Positions 9,468-17,069 are shown, counted from the first letter of the stretch. The stretch is DNA of 64,000 bases from ZC4RG19 sp017577565 (GCA_047459075.1 VSCH01000006.1:35348-99347), one strand, 5' to 3'. Translations and numbers: made by a program. Notes: a model not told the origin generated them from the sequence alone.

Positions 9468-10140
9468 CCCCTCCGGCACCGTGAAGGGCTTCATCCTCGG
9501 CGTCGACCTCGACGGCGTGGTCGGCGACTACACCGCGGCCCTGCGCACGGTCGTGGCCGAGCGCACCGGCGTCGACCCCGAGTCGCTGCCGCTCGAGCGG
9601 TCCTGGGACTTCCGGGAGTGGGGCCTGTCCCCGGAGGAGTTCGAGCAGCACCACCGGGCCGCGGTGCTGGAGCACCGCATCTTCCGCACCATGCCGGTCA
9701 TGCCGGGCGCCGCCGAGGCGCTGTGGCGCCTGTCGGACGCCGGGGTCTGGATCCGCATCATCACCCACCGGCTGTACGTGAACTGGGGGCACGCCACGGC
9801 GGTCGCCGACACGGTGGCCTGGCTCGACGCGTCGGGCATCCCCTACCGCGACCTCTGCTTCCTCGGGGCCAAGCCCCAGGTCGAGGCGGACTGCTACGTC
9901 GAGGACGCGCCGCACAACGTCGCCGCGCTGCGCTCGACCGGCGCCCACGTCATCGTCTTCGACCAGCCCTACAACCGGGACGTCGACGGCCCGCGGGCAC
10001 GGGACTGGGCCGAGGTCGAGTCGCTGGTCGGCGACCGGGTCACCGAGCTGGGCCTGACCCTGCAGCCGCCGCTGCCGGGGTTCGAGGACGCCCGCAACCG
10101 CCTGCGCCGGGTGCGCGCCCTGCCGGACGAGCCGGGCTGA
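9457..10140 (+). CDS. HAD-family 5'-nucleotidase, NT5C-like
   Basis: The 227-residue HAD protein carries motif I as GVDLDGVVGDY (residues 15-25; nucleophile and acid aspartates present), the threonine/serine motif in IIITHRLYVNW, and the late acidic motif in DCYVEDAPHNVAALR. This matches the 5'(3')-deoxyribonucleotidase (NT5C) group, which removes phosphate from nucleoside monophosphates in the cytoplasm. ATG at 9457 overlaps the AftD-like gene by 11 nt; the GTG at 9481 is an alternative start. Its coupling to a glycosyltransferase could mean it hydrolyses a nucleotide by-product, but that is inference. Confidence 0.7.
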   Translation: MPTDPSGTVKGFILGVDLDGVVGDYTAALRTVVAERTGVDPESLPLERSWDFREWGLSPEEFEQHHRAAVLEHRIFRTMPVMPGAAEALWRLSDAGVWIRIITHRLYVNWGHATAVADTVAWLDASGIPYRDLCFLGAKPQVEADCYVEDAPHNVAALRSTGAHVIVFDQPYNRDVDGPRARDWAEVESLVGDRVTELGLTLQPPLPGFEDARNRLRRVRALPDEPG

Positions 10141-10173
10141 GCCCGGGGCCGGCGGCCACGGCACGACGGACGG

Positions 10174-10199
10174 CGGCCGGGCACGCGCACGCCCGGCCG
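10174..10199. terminator. Candidate hairpin terminator
   Basis: CGGCCGGGC (10174-10182) pairs with GCCCGGCCG (10191-10199): a perfect 9-bp stem with an 8-nt loop, 34 nt after the nucleotidase stop. There is no T-tract. It separates the envelope operon from the next promoter. Confidence 0.45.
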
Positions 10200-10208
10200 G
10201 GCGGGTCG

Positions 10209-10214
10209 TAGGCT
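10209..10214 (+). promoter_or_regulatory. -10 element for the small membrane protein gene
   Basis: TAGGCT, the same hexamer as before soxR. It is followed after 6 nt by ATC at 10221, the same spacing as at leaderless ATG/GTG starts elsewhere in the window. The TAG is also the in-frame stop that closes the reading frame upstream. Confidence 0.45.
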
Positions 10215-10220
10215 GCCTCC

Positions 10221-10514
10221 ATCGTCTCGAACCAGGCCGCCGCGACGTCCGGGCTGGTCCTGCTGGCCGCCCTCCCCCTCGCCCTCACCGCGTGGGCGCT
10301 GCTCGACGCCGCCCATCGGCCCGAGTGGGCGTGGGCGCTCGCCGGGCGCCGCCGGGTCGTGTGGATGGCGGCGATCCTGCTCGGGGCGATGGCGCTGGTC
10401 GTCGGCGTCGCGGTCTCGGGCTTCTACCTCGTGCGGGTGCGCCCCGAGGTGGCCGCCGCCGAGGAGGGCCGGGTGCCCGGCTCGCCGAAGAGCGCCTCCG
10501 GCGGCGGGCCGTAG
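10221..10514 (+). CDS. Small two-helix membrane protein, apparent ATC start (DUF2516/PLDc_N-like)
   Basis: This 97-codon frame has no ATG, GTG or TTG near its beginning. It follows a stop codon at 10209 and shows first an amphipathic start (NQAAATSG), then a helix (LVLLAALPLALTAWALLDA), a loop HRPEWAWALAGRRRVVW, and a second helix (MAAILLGAMALVVGVAVSGFY) ending in VRPEVAAAEEG. The pattern of two helices with W and RR in the loop and a VRPEVA end resembles small actinobacterial membrane proteins of the DUF2516/PLDc_N kind. The best start is ATC at 10221, 6 nt after TAGGCT; the first canonical codon in frame is a GTG near 10360, which would delete helix one. It overlaps the convergent GT2 gene by 91 nt. 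Function unknown. Confidence 0.5.
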   Translation: MVSNQAAATSGLVLLAALPLALTAWALLDAAHRPEWAWALAGRRRVVWMAAILLGAMALVVGVAVSGFYLVRVRPEVAAAEEGRVPGSPKSASGGGP

Positions 10515-11350
10515 CGCCGGCGCAGGTGGTGGGCGATGGCGAGGAGCCGGGCCCGGGGCGCCCAGTACGGCCCCCGCCGCCCGGGGGAGACCAGGCCGGC
10601 GAGCAGGTCCCACACGGCGATCAGCAGGCGGATGGTCGCGTGGTAGCGACCCGAGTGCTCCCGCACCATGAGCAGCGTGTTCCGCAGCTGCAGGTAGTCG
10701 ACGACGTCCGCCCGGGAGCCCACGTCGGTGTTGCGCACCTCGGCGCCCCGCACGACCCCCACCTGCCACCCGGCGCGCTTGGCCCGGATGGCCAGCTCGG
10801 CCTCCTCGCAGTAGGCGAAGTAGCGCTCGTCGAACAGGCCGACCGACTCCAGGCACTCGCGGCGGGCGAGCATGAGCGTGCCGTGGGGGTAGCCGGCCGG
10901 CTCCCAGCCGTCGGTCACCGTGGCGGGCGCGGGGATGGCGCCGAAGTACCGGTCGATGACCGGCGTCAGGGCGTCGCCGACGTCCGCCGACGCCAGCCCG
11001 GCCCGCTCCTGCGCTCCGGCCACCGCCACGAGCCGCTCGAGGCACCCGGGCAGCGGGTGGGCGTCGTGCGGGCACACCGCCAGCCAGGGCGCCGGGTCGT
11101 GGCGGAGGAACCAGCGGAACCCGATGTTGGCCGCCGGCCCGAAGCCGGTGTTCGACCCGGCCTCGATCAGCTCGACCCCCGCGGGCAGCTCGGCCCGCAG
11201 CCGGTCGAGCGTCGCCGCCGGCGAGCCGTTGTCGACCACGGCGATGCGGGGCACCAGGCTCTGGGCCAGGAAGCGCTCGACGGTCCGCAGCACCGCGTCG
11301 GGCTTGTCCCGGTGGACGATCACGAGGTCGACGCGGGGCAGCCCTGCCAC
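10424..11350 (-). CDS. GT2 family glycosyltransferase (rhamnosyl/galactofuranosyl type)
   Basis: The 308-residue protein has a GT-A core: start region VDLVIVHRDKPDAVLRTVE, VVDNGSPAATLDRL, NTGFGPAANIGFRW, and an aspartate motif VCPHDAHPLPG in place of the usual DDD/DPD metal site. It also has the acceptor-side motif DERYFAYCEEAELAIRAKRAGW, close to rhamnosyltransferases of envelope polysaccharide clusters. I chose the GTG at 11350 because AGGA lies 6 nt before it and it directly precedes the first strand; longer frames run into the divergent aminopeptidase promoter. The last 30 codons overlap the small membrane gene on the other strand and look low-complexity (SSAAATSGRTRTR). It probably adds a sugar to cell-wall glycan. 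Confidence 0.8.
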   Translation of the reverse strand: MAGLPRVDLVIVHRDKPDAVLRTVERFLAQSLVPRIAVVDNGSPAATLDRLRAELPAGVELIEAGSNTGFGPAANIGFRWFLRHDPAPWLAVCPHDAHPLPGCLERLVAVAGAQERAGLASADVGDALTPVIDRYFGAIPAPATVTDGWEPAGYPHGTLMLARRECLESVGLFDERYFAYCEEAELAIRAKRAGWQVGVVRGAEVRNTDVGSRADVVDYLQLRNTLLMVREHSGRYHATIRLLIAVWDLLAGLVSPGRRGPYWAPRARLLAIAHHLRRRYGPPPEALFGEPGTRPSSAAATSGRTRTR

Positions 11351-11425
11351 GGGGGAATCCTGCGGTGCCGGGCCGGCCGCCGCCAAGTCGGCGATCGGGC
11401 TGGTCGGCTCGCGGGAGGTGGCCGC

Positions 11426-11431
11426 TAGAGT
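11426..11431 (+). promoter_or_regulatory. -10 element, leaderless type, before the M18 aminopeptidase
   Basis: TAGAGT ends 9 nt before the GTG at 11441, leaving essentially no room for a Shine-Dalgarno leader. Confidence 0.45.
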
Positions 11432-11440
11432 CGTGCGGCC

Positions 11441-12763
11441 GTGACCGCGCGCCCCATCGACCTCGACGCCGCCCGCCGGCTGCTGGCGTTCTGCGACGCC
11501 TCCCCGTCGCCGTACCACGCCTGCGCCACGGCCGCCGCCCTGCTCACCGAGGCGGGCTTCACCCGGCTGGCCGAGGACGCGCCGTGGCCGGGCGAGCCGG
11601 GCCGGTGGTTCGTCGTCCGGGGCGGGACGCTCATCGCCTGGGTCACGGGCTCGGGGCACCAGCCCCACGACGGCTTCCGGATCGTCGGCGCCCACACCGA
11701 CAGCCCCAACCTGCGCATCAAGCCCCAGCCCGACCTCGTGCGGGCGGGCGCGCGCCAGCTCGGGGTCGAGGTCTACGGCGGGGCCCTGCTCGCCAGCTGG
11801 CTCGACCGCGACCTGGGCCTGTCGGGGCGGGTGGCGGTCCGCCGCAACGGCAGCGGCGCCATGGTCCGGCTGCTGCGGGTCGACCGGGCCGTCTGCACCA
11901 TCCCGCAGCTCGCCATCCACCTCGACCGCGAGGTCAACACCGCCGGGCTGAAGGTGGACCCCCAGACCCACCTCACCCCGATCTGGGGTGTCGAGCCGCC
12001 CGGCGGCGCACCGTCCGGGGACGGGGGCGGCCTCGTGGCCTTCGTCGCCGAGGAGCTGGGGGTCGACCCCGACGACGTCCTCGGGTGGGACCTCATGCTC
12101 CACGACCTGACCCCGGGGTCGCTGGTCGGCCGGGACCACGAGCTCATCGGGTCGTCGCGGCTCGACAACCTGGCCTCGTGCTGGGCGGCGGTCGAGGCGC
12201 TGACCGAGGTGGCCCCGACGGCGAGCGAGGGGCAGATCCCGGTGATCTGCCTGTTCGACCACGAGGAGGTGGGCTCGACCTCCGACCGGGGCGCGGCCTC
12301 GTCGATGCTGCCCACGGTCCTGGAGCGCTCGGTGCTCGCCCGGGGCGGCGACCGCGAGGCCTTCCACCGGTCGCTCGCCCGCTCGGCCTGCCTGTCGGCC
12401 GACATGGCCCACGCCACTCACCCCAACCACGCCGACCGCCACGACCCCCAGCACCGCATCGCCCTGAACGGGGGCCCGGTCGTGAAGGTCAACGCCAACG
12501 TCCGCTACGCGACCGACGCCCCCGGCGTCGCCCTGGTGGCACTGGCCGCCGAGCAGGCCAAGGTGCCGCTGCAGCGGTTCGCCATGCGCAGCGACCTGCC
12601 TTGCGGCTCGACGATCGGGCCGATCACCGCCGCCCGCCTCGGCATCACGACCGTCGACGTCGGCATGCCGCAGCTCGCCATGCACGCCGCCCGCGAGCAC
12701 GCCGGCAGCCACGACCCCGCCCACTACCGGGCCCTGCTGGCGGCCTTCCTCTCGCCGGGGTAG
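11441..12763 (+). CDS. M18 family aminopeptidase
   Basis: The 440-residue protein matches the M18 aspartyl aminopeptidase family in length and motifs: GAHTDSPNLRIKP (metal-binding His and Asp), GSSRLDNLASCW (bridging Asp), FDHEEVGSTS (catalytic Glu pair), SADMAHATHPN (metal Asp) and a final His in AAREHAGSHDP. It removes N-terminal acidic residues from peptides in the cytoplasm using two metal ions. The GTG start at 11441 sits 9 nt downstream of a TAGAGT hexamer, so the mRNA is probably leaderless. The J-domain gene follows after 9 nt. Confidence 0.92.
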   Translation: MTARPIDLDAARRLLAFCDASPSPYHACATAAALLTEAGFTRLAEDAPWPGEPGRWFVVRGGTLIAWVTGSGHQPHDGFRIVGAHTDSPNLRIKPQPDLVRAGARQLGVEVYGGALLASWLDRDLGLSGRVAVRRNGSGAMVRLLRVDRAVCTIPQLAIHLDREVNTAGLKVDPQTHLTPIWGVEPPGGAPSGDGGGLVAFVAEELGVDPDDVLGWDLMLHDLTPGSLVGRDHELIGSSRLDNLASCWAAVEALTEVAPTASEGQIPVICLFDHEEVGSTSDRGAASSMLPTVLERSVLARGGDREAFHRSLARSACLSADMAHATHPNHADRHDPQHRIALNGGPVVKVNANVRYATDAPGVALVALAAEQAKVPLQRFAMRSDLPCGSTIGPITAARLGITTVDVGMPQLAMHAAREHAGSHDPAHYRALLAAFLSPG

Positions 12764-12772
12764 GACGTCGGC

Positions 12773-13327
12773 ATGGACGTCGCCGAGGCCCGGGCCGTGC
12801 TGGGGGTCGGCGCGGACGACCCGTGGCCGGCGGTGCGCTCGGCCTACCGGCGCCGCATCCGGGCCGTCCACCCCGACCTCAACGGCGGGGCCGCCGCGGC
12901 CGCGGCGCGCCTCAACGAGGCCTACGCCGTGCTCAGCCGGGCCCGCCGGGCCGGCGGCCGGGGCGCGCCCCCACCGGGCCCGACCCCGGCGGCGCCCGAC
13001 CCCGCGCCGCCGGCGCCGCCGCCCCCGCCGACCGTCGGCGTGGCCCTGGCCGGCAACGACACGCTGCTCTTGTCCTGCCCGCCGGACGAGGCCTTCGCCC
13101 TGCTGCTCGACGCCGCGCACCGCGTCGGCTCGGTCAGCTACGTCGACCGGGCCTGCGCCATCTTCGAGGTCGTCGTCCGCCAGGACGGCGAGGCCTGCTC
13201 GGCGGTCGTGACCCTCCAGGGCCGGGCCCACGGCACCGAGGCGTTCGTGACCCTCGAGGCGCTGGCCCGCCCGGCGACCCTCGCCCCCGACCGGGTCGTC
13301 GACCGGCTCCTCGGCGCGCTGCGCTGA
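12773..13327 (+). CDS. J-domain protein with uncharacterised C-terminal domain
   Basis: Residues 1-62 form a J domain with the HPD tripeptide in RAVHPDLNGG, so it should stimulate an Hsp70 (DnaK). A proline-rich linker follows (about residues 63-85), then about 100 residues (VGVALAGNDTLLLSCPPDEAFALLLDAAHRVG...) that lack zinc-finger cysteines, the G/F region and the DnaJ peptide-binding domain. The C-terminal part, with alternating strands and VDRACAIFEVVV, looks like a small alpha/beta domain of SRPBCC or DUF1499-like size, but I cannot name it. It lies 9 nt after the aminopeptidase stop and upstream of msrB, a proteostasis-flavoured neighbourhood. Confidence 0.7.
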   Translation: MDVAEARAVLGVGADDPWPAVRSAYRRRIRAVHPDLNGGAAAAAARLNEAYAVLSRARRAGGRGAPPPGPTPAAPDPAPPAPPPPPTVGVALAGNDTLLLSCPPDEAFALLLDAAHRVGSVSYVDRACAIFEVVVRQDGEACSAVVTLQGRAHGTEAFVTLEALARPATLAPDRVVDRLLGALR

Positions 13328-13390
13328 CCGCCGGGGCGGCGTGCCGCGGCGCCTGGTGCGCCCCCGCCGGCCGGCTGGCATCCTGGGACC

Positions 13391-13825
13391 ATGACCGACC
13401 CGAAGGAGATCCCCCTCGAGGAGCTGCCCACCACGGAGGAGGGCTGGCGCGAGCGCCTCGATCCCCTCCAGTTCGAGGTGGCCCGTCGGGGCGGCACCGA
13501 GCGGGCGTTCACCGGCATCTACTGGGACACCAAGGACCCGGGGATCTACCGGTGCGTCGCCTGCAAGCAGGCCCTGTTCTCGTCCGAGGCGAAGTACGAC
13601 TCCGGCACCGGCTGGCCGAGCTTCTGGAAGCCGCTGCGCGAGGACGCCGTCAGGTTCGTCACCGACACCAGCCACGGCATGGTCCGCACCGAGGTGCGCT
13701 GCGCCCGCTGCGACTCGCACCTCGGCCACGTGTTCGAGGACGGCCCCCAGCCGACGGGCCTGCGCTACTGCATGAACTCGGCGAGCCTGGACCTCGACCG
13801 GGACGCCGACCCCGCCGGCGCCTGA
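13391..13825 (+). CDS. msrB: Peptide-methionine (R)-S-oxide reductase
   Basis: MsrB reduces the R epimer of methionine sulfoxide in proteins using thioredoxin-type reductants. The 144-residue protein has both zinc-binding pairs (C55-x2-C58 in RCVACKQ and C104-x2-C107 in CARCDSH), the substrate loop SGTGWPSFW, and the catalytic cysteine C127 in RYCMNS, where selenocysteine occurs in some homologues. Length is normal and no MsrA fusion is present. CATCCT 6 nt before the ATG resembles the leaderless -10 pattern weakly. It converges on the parA gene with a 24-bp gap. Confidence 0.95.
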   Translation: MTDPKEIPLEELPTTEEGWRERLDPLQFEVARRGGTERAFTGIYWDTKDPGIYRCVACKQALFSSEAKYDSGTGWPSFWKPLREDAVRFVTDTSHGMVRTEVRCARCDSHLGHVFEDGPQPTGLRYCMNSASLDLDRDADPAGA

Positions 13826-13835
13826 GGCGGCGGAC

Positions 13836-13847
13836 CCCCGGCCGGGG
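13836..13847. terminator. Palindrome between convergent msrB and parA
   Basis: CCCCGGCCGGGG is a perfect 12-bp palindrome filling half of the 24-bp gap between convergent stop codons. It could act as a bidirectional terminator; there is no T-tract on either side. Confidence 0.3.
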
Positions 13848-13849
13848 CG

Positions 13850-14596
13850 TCAGATGCCGAGGCGGGACCGCACCTCGGCCCACAGCGCCCGGTAGGCGCG
13901 GGCCGCACGGCTGCGGGGCGCGTGGACGACGACGGGCGCCCGCTCGACGCCCATGAGCTCGACCTCGGTGGCGGCGGGGATGGCGGCCGCGGCGACGTCG
14001 TCGCGGTCGGTGGACAGGCGCTCGACGACCTCGCGGTGGAGCCGCTTGCGACCGTCGACCATCGAGAAGAAGGCGACGACCTCCGGCGGGTCCTCGACCT
14101 CGTCCTCGACGAAGGCCGAGAGCTGCTCGAAGGTGCGGACGGTCAGCGTCGAGGGGATGAGCGGGACGAGGAGGGCGTCGGCGGCGTCGAAGACGCTCTC
14201 GGAGACCAGGGAGATGGACGGCGGGCAGTCGAGGATCGCCAGGTCGTAGTGCTCGGCGAGCGGGTCGAGCACCCGGCCCATGCGGCGGGTGCGGCGGCCG
14301 GCGCCGTCGAGCACCAGGTCCATGTGGCGGTAGGAGAAGTCGGCGGGGAGCAGGTCCAGGCCCTCGATGTCGGTGCCCCGCAGCAGGTCGGTGACGTCGG
14401 TCCGGCCCCGGACCAGCTTGCGCCCGCCGCCGCGCACCTTGGCCCGGACGCGGAACAGGAACGTGGCCGCCGCCTGCGGGTCGAGGTCCCAGAGCACGGT
14501 GCGGAGCCCGTCCGCCGCCGCCAGGGCGGCGATGTTCACGGCGGCCGAGGTCTTCCCCACCCCGCCCTTGATGTTGTAGGTGGCGACGACCTTCAC
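13850..14596 (-). CDS. ParA/MinD-family ATPase coupled to the CHAD gene
   Basis: The 248-residue protein begins almost directly with the deviant Walker A box, NIKGGVGKTSAAVNIA (signature lysine K10, P-loop lysine K15), followed by Walker A' LWDLDPQAAAT and Walker B AILDCPPSISL. It lacks the N-terminal DNA-binding helix-turn-helix of plasmid ParA, so it is a short, Soj/McdA-like form expected to bind the nucleoid non-specifically as an ATP dimer and move a cargo. The GTG start at 14596 overlaps the stop of the upstream CYTH/CHAD gene as GTGA, so the two are translationally coupled. No ParB, parS or second partition gene is next to it, making the CHAD protein the likely partner. Confidence 0.85.
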   Translation of the reverse strand: MKVVATYNIKGGVGKTSAAVNIAALAAADGLRTVLWDLDPQAAATFLFRVRAKVRGGGRKLVRGRTDVTDLLRGTDIEGLDLLPADFSYRHMDLVLDGAGRRTRRMGRVLDPLAEHYDLAILDCPPSISLVSESVFDAADALLVPLIPSTLTVRTFEQLSAFVEDEVEDPPEVVAFFSMVDGRKRLHREVVERLSTDRDDVAAAAIPAATEVELMGVERAPVVVHAPRSRAARAYRALWAEVRSRLGI

Positions 14597-16149
14597 GGCC
14601 GGAACGTCTCCGCGACCAGGGCCTGCCGCGACGGCGAGGCGAACTCGGCGAACCGGTCGGCGAAGCGCTCGCGGGCGGCCCGCTGCTCGGTCCCGAGGCG
14701 CTCGACCACCGCCCCCAGCGCCAGCAGCGCGTCCGGCCCGCCCTCGACCCCGGCGAGGTCGGGGGCCAGGGCGCGGAGGGCGTCGGCCTGGACCTCCCGG
14801 TCCTGGTGCGTGCCGAGCACGTCCTGCAGCGCCTTCAGCGCCCGCACCATGTCCCGGGCCTCGTCGCCGGGCCACAGCCCGCCGAACAGCTCGAGCAGGT
14901 AGCGCAGCTCCTTGCCCCGCTTGCGCAGCTCGTGCAGCGCGGTCGCCGGGCTGCCGGCGTCGACGGCCTCGCCCATCGCCACCATGCGCCGGTAGACCTT
15001 GCGGATGCGCCGGCCCGCCACGGCGACGACCGGCGCCGCGGCGTCGGGCCGCTCGTCGTCCGGCCCGAGGTCGCCGTCGAGGAACCGCCGGTACCCGCCC
15101 CAGGCGGCGCCGTAGGCCTCGCCGGTGAGCTCGCGCCGCAGCGCCCGGTGGGCGTCGCGACGGCGCCGCTCCAGGAGCGCCCGGACCGGGGCCAGGGCCG
15201 CCTGCCGGTCCTCGGGCAGCGTGGCGACCAGGTCGTCCCACTCGAGCAGCTGGACGTCGAGGTCGCGGGTGGGGCCGGTCACCGCCTGCACCCACCGGAG
15301 CGCGTCCCGCTGGCGGCGGAGCGGCCCGGGCGGGAAGGCCCGCTTCATCTCCCGCAGGACCGACCGGCTGCGCCGCACCGCGACCCGCAGGTCGTGGAGG
15401 AACTCGGTGTCGAGGTCGTCGAGCGTCCCCGGCAGGTTGGCCTCGACGACGCCGGCCAGCGCCCGCAGCACGGCCACCGCGGCCTCGTCGGTGCGCTGGT
15501 CGGGGCGCAGCGGGACCCGGACCTTCGACGGCACGCCGTCGGGGTCGCCGCCGGCGGCGGCGATGGCCTCGTCGGCCACGCTGCCCGGCGCCTCGACGAG
15601 GCCGGCCTCGGTGGTGAGCACGGACACGAGGCGCTCGAAGGGCCGCCGGTAGCCGAGGACACCGGCCACCTCCAGCCGGGGCGTCAGCGGGACCTCGCCC
15701 CCCTCGACGACCGCCGCGTGGGTGGCCAGGCGCAGCCGCACGACCGTCTTGTCGTCCCGGTTGAGCACCCGGGCGGGGCGGACCTCGCCGCGCACCCGGG
15801 CCAGGGGCAGCAGGGCCCGCACGCCGATCGCGGGGGCGATCCGGTCGCGCAGCGGCCCCTCGGGCAGGTCGCCGGCCAGCCAGCGCGGCCGGCGCCGCAC
15901 CGTGGCGGTGAGGGGCGGCGCGCCGGGCCGGCCGGCCAGCGCCATGGTCGGCTCGCCCCGGTGGGTGTGCAGCCGCAGCTCCGCGCCCGCCGCCCGCAGT
16001 CGCCGGTCGGCGGTGTCGAGGACGGTGTGGTCCGTCCGCTCCGGCGGGTCGACCGCCAGGTCGAACCGCTCGCCGAGGAACGACACGAGCGCGCCCGGGT
16101 CGACGCCCTCCGGCAGAGCGAACGCACGGGCGGGCACGTCGAGGGGCAT
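14593..16149 (-). CDS. CYTH-like plus CHAD domain protein
   Basis: The 518-residue protein has a CYTH-like N-terminal domain (about residues 1-200; TVLDTADRRLRAAGAELRLHTH is the familiar second strand pair) and a C-terminal CHAD helical domain (about 225-500) with conserved histidines in FLHDLRVAVRRSRS and LHELRKRGKELRYLLELF, rich in arginine and lysine. CHAD domains bind polyphosphate and target granules; CYTH domains are triphosphate-tunnel enzymes. The first-strand ExExK signature of CYTH is not present (the start reads DVPARAFALPEG), so the tunnel may be inactive. The ATG at 16149 is the only sensible start. The stop overlaps the ParA start by 3 nt within GTGA. Confidence 0.85.
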   Translation of the reverse strand: MPLDVPARAFALPEGVDPGALVSFLGERFDLAVDPPERTDHTVLDTADRRLRAAGAELRLHTHRGEPTMALAGRPGAPPLTATVRRRPRWLAGDLPEGPLRDRIAPAIGVRALLPLARVRGEVRPARVLNRDDKTVVRLRLATHAAVVEGGEVPLTPRLEVAGVLGYRRPFERLVSVLTTEAGLVEAPGSVADEAIAAAGGDPDGVPSKVRVPLRPDQRTDEAAVAVLRALAGVVEANLPGTLDDLDTEFLHDLRVAVRRSRSVLREMKRAFPPGPLRRQRDALRWVQAVTGPTRDLDVQLLEWDDLVATLPEDRQAALAPVRALLERRRRDAHRALRRELTGEAYGAAWGGYRRFLDGDLGPDDERPDAAAPVVAVAGRRIRKVYRRMVAMGEAVDAGSPATALHELRKRGKELRYLLELFGGLWPGDEARDMVRALKALQDVLGTHQDREVQADALRALAPDLAGVEGGPDALLALGAVVERLGTEQRAARERFADRFAEFASPSRQALVAETFRP

Positions 16150-16218
16150 CGCCCGTGGAGTCTGCCATGCTGGCACCCGCTCGTTGCCGGTTCGACGACG
16201 TGCCGGAGGGGACCCCAC

Positions 16219-17055
16219 GTGACCGACAGCGCACCGGACGCGCCCGACGACCGCACCGCCGCGGCGCCCGCCCGCGCCCGCCGCCGGCGGGCCCTCGTCG
16301 TCGCCGCGGGGCTGGCCGCCGCGGCCGTGGTCGTCGCGGGGGCCGCCGTGCTGCGGGACCCGCCCCGCCACGGCGGGCTGGTCATCCTCTACGGCGACTC
16401 GCTGTCGGCCGAGGCGTCGGGGGCCTTCGTCGAGGCGCTCCGCCGGGACACCGACGCCGAGGTGATCACCCGCCCGGTGCCGGGCGCCTCCCCCTGCGAC
16501 GCCCTGCCGCAGATGCGCGACGACCTGGCGCTGGAGCCGACCGTCGTCGTCATCCAGTTCGTCGGCAACAACGGGTCGCCGTGCACGCGGGGCCCCGACG
16601 GCCGGCCGCTGACCGGCGACGCGCTGGCCGAGCGCACCGTCCAGGACGTGCGCACGGCGACGGAGATGTTCGCGGAGCGGGGCACCCGGGTCGTGCTCGT
16701 CGGCGGACCGGACGCGCCGGGGCTGCCGGGCGGGGCCACCCTGCAGATCGCCGAGGGCTACCACGACATCGCCCACGGCTGGGCGGGGCGCGACCTCGGC
16801 CGGGTCCGCTACGCGGACGCCGCCGCCGCGGTGACCGACGGCGGGCGCTTCGTCGACCGGCTGCCCTGCCGCGACGGCGAGGGGCCGGACGAGGGCTGCG
16901 TCGACGGCGAGGTGACGGTCCGCAACCCCGACCGCATCCACTTCTGCCCCGTCGAGCCCGAGGGCCTCACCTGCCCGGTGCCGTCGCCGGGCGCCCGCCG
17001 CTTCGGCGAGGAGATGGCCCGGGTCGCCGCCACCGCCCTCGACCCCGACCTCTGA
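16219..17055 (+). CDS. SGNH/GDSL-family hydrolase, membrane-anchored
   Basis: The 278-residue protein has a basic N-terminus and one membrane helix (ALVVAAGLAAAAVVVAGAAVL, about residues 24-44), which puts the catalytic domain outside the cell. SGNH blocks are present: block I ILYGDSLSAEASG with the nucleophile serine, a glycine/asparagine block FVGNNGSP, and the late Asp-x2-His in NPDRIHFCP. This fold covers esterases and acetyltransferases acting on polysaccharides or lipids; the substrate is unknown. The GTG start at 16219 follows GGAGGG at 16205-16210. It is divergent from the CYTH/CHAD gene with a 69-bp gap. Confidence 0.72.
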   Translation: MTDSAPDAPDDRTAAAPARARRRRALVVAAGLAAAAVVVAGAAVLRDPPRHGGLVILYGDSLSAEASGAFVEALRRDTDAEVITRPVPGASPCDALPQMRDDLALEPTVVVIQFVGNNGSPCTRGPDGRPLTGDALAERTVQDVRTATEMFAERGTRVVLVGGPDAPGLPGGATLQIAEGYHDIAHGWAGRDLGRVRYADAAAAVTDGGRFVDRLPCRDGEGPDEGCVDGEVTVRNPDRIHFCPVEPEGLTCPVPSPGARRFGEEMARVAATALDPDL

Positions 17056-17069
17056 CCCGCCCGCGCGGC

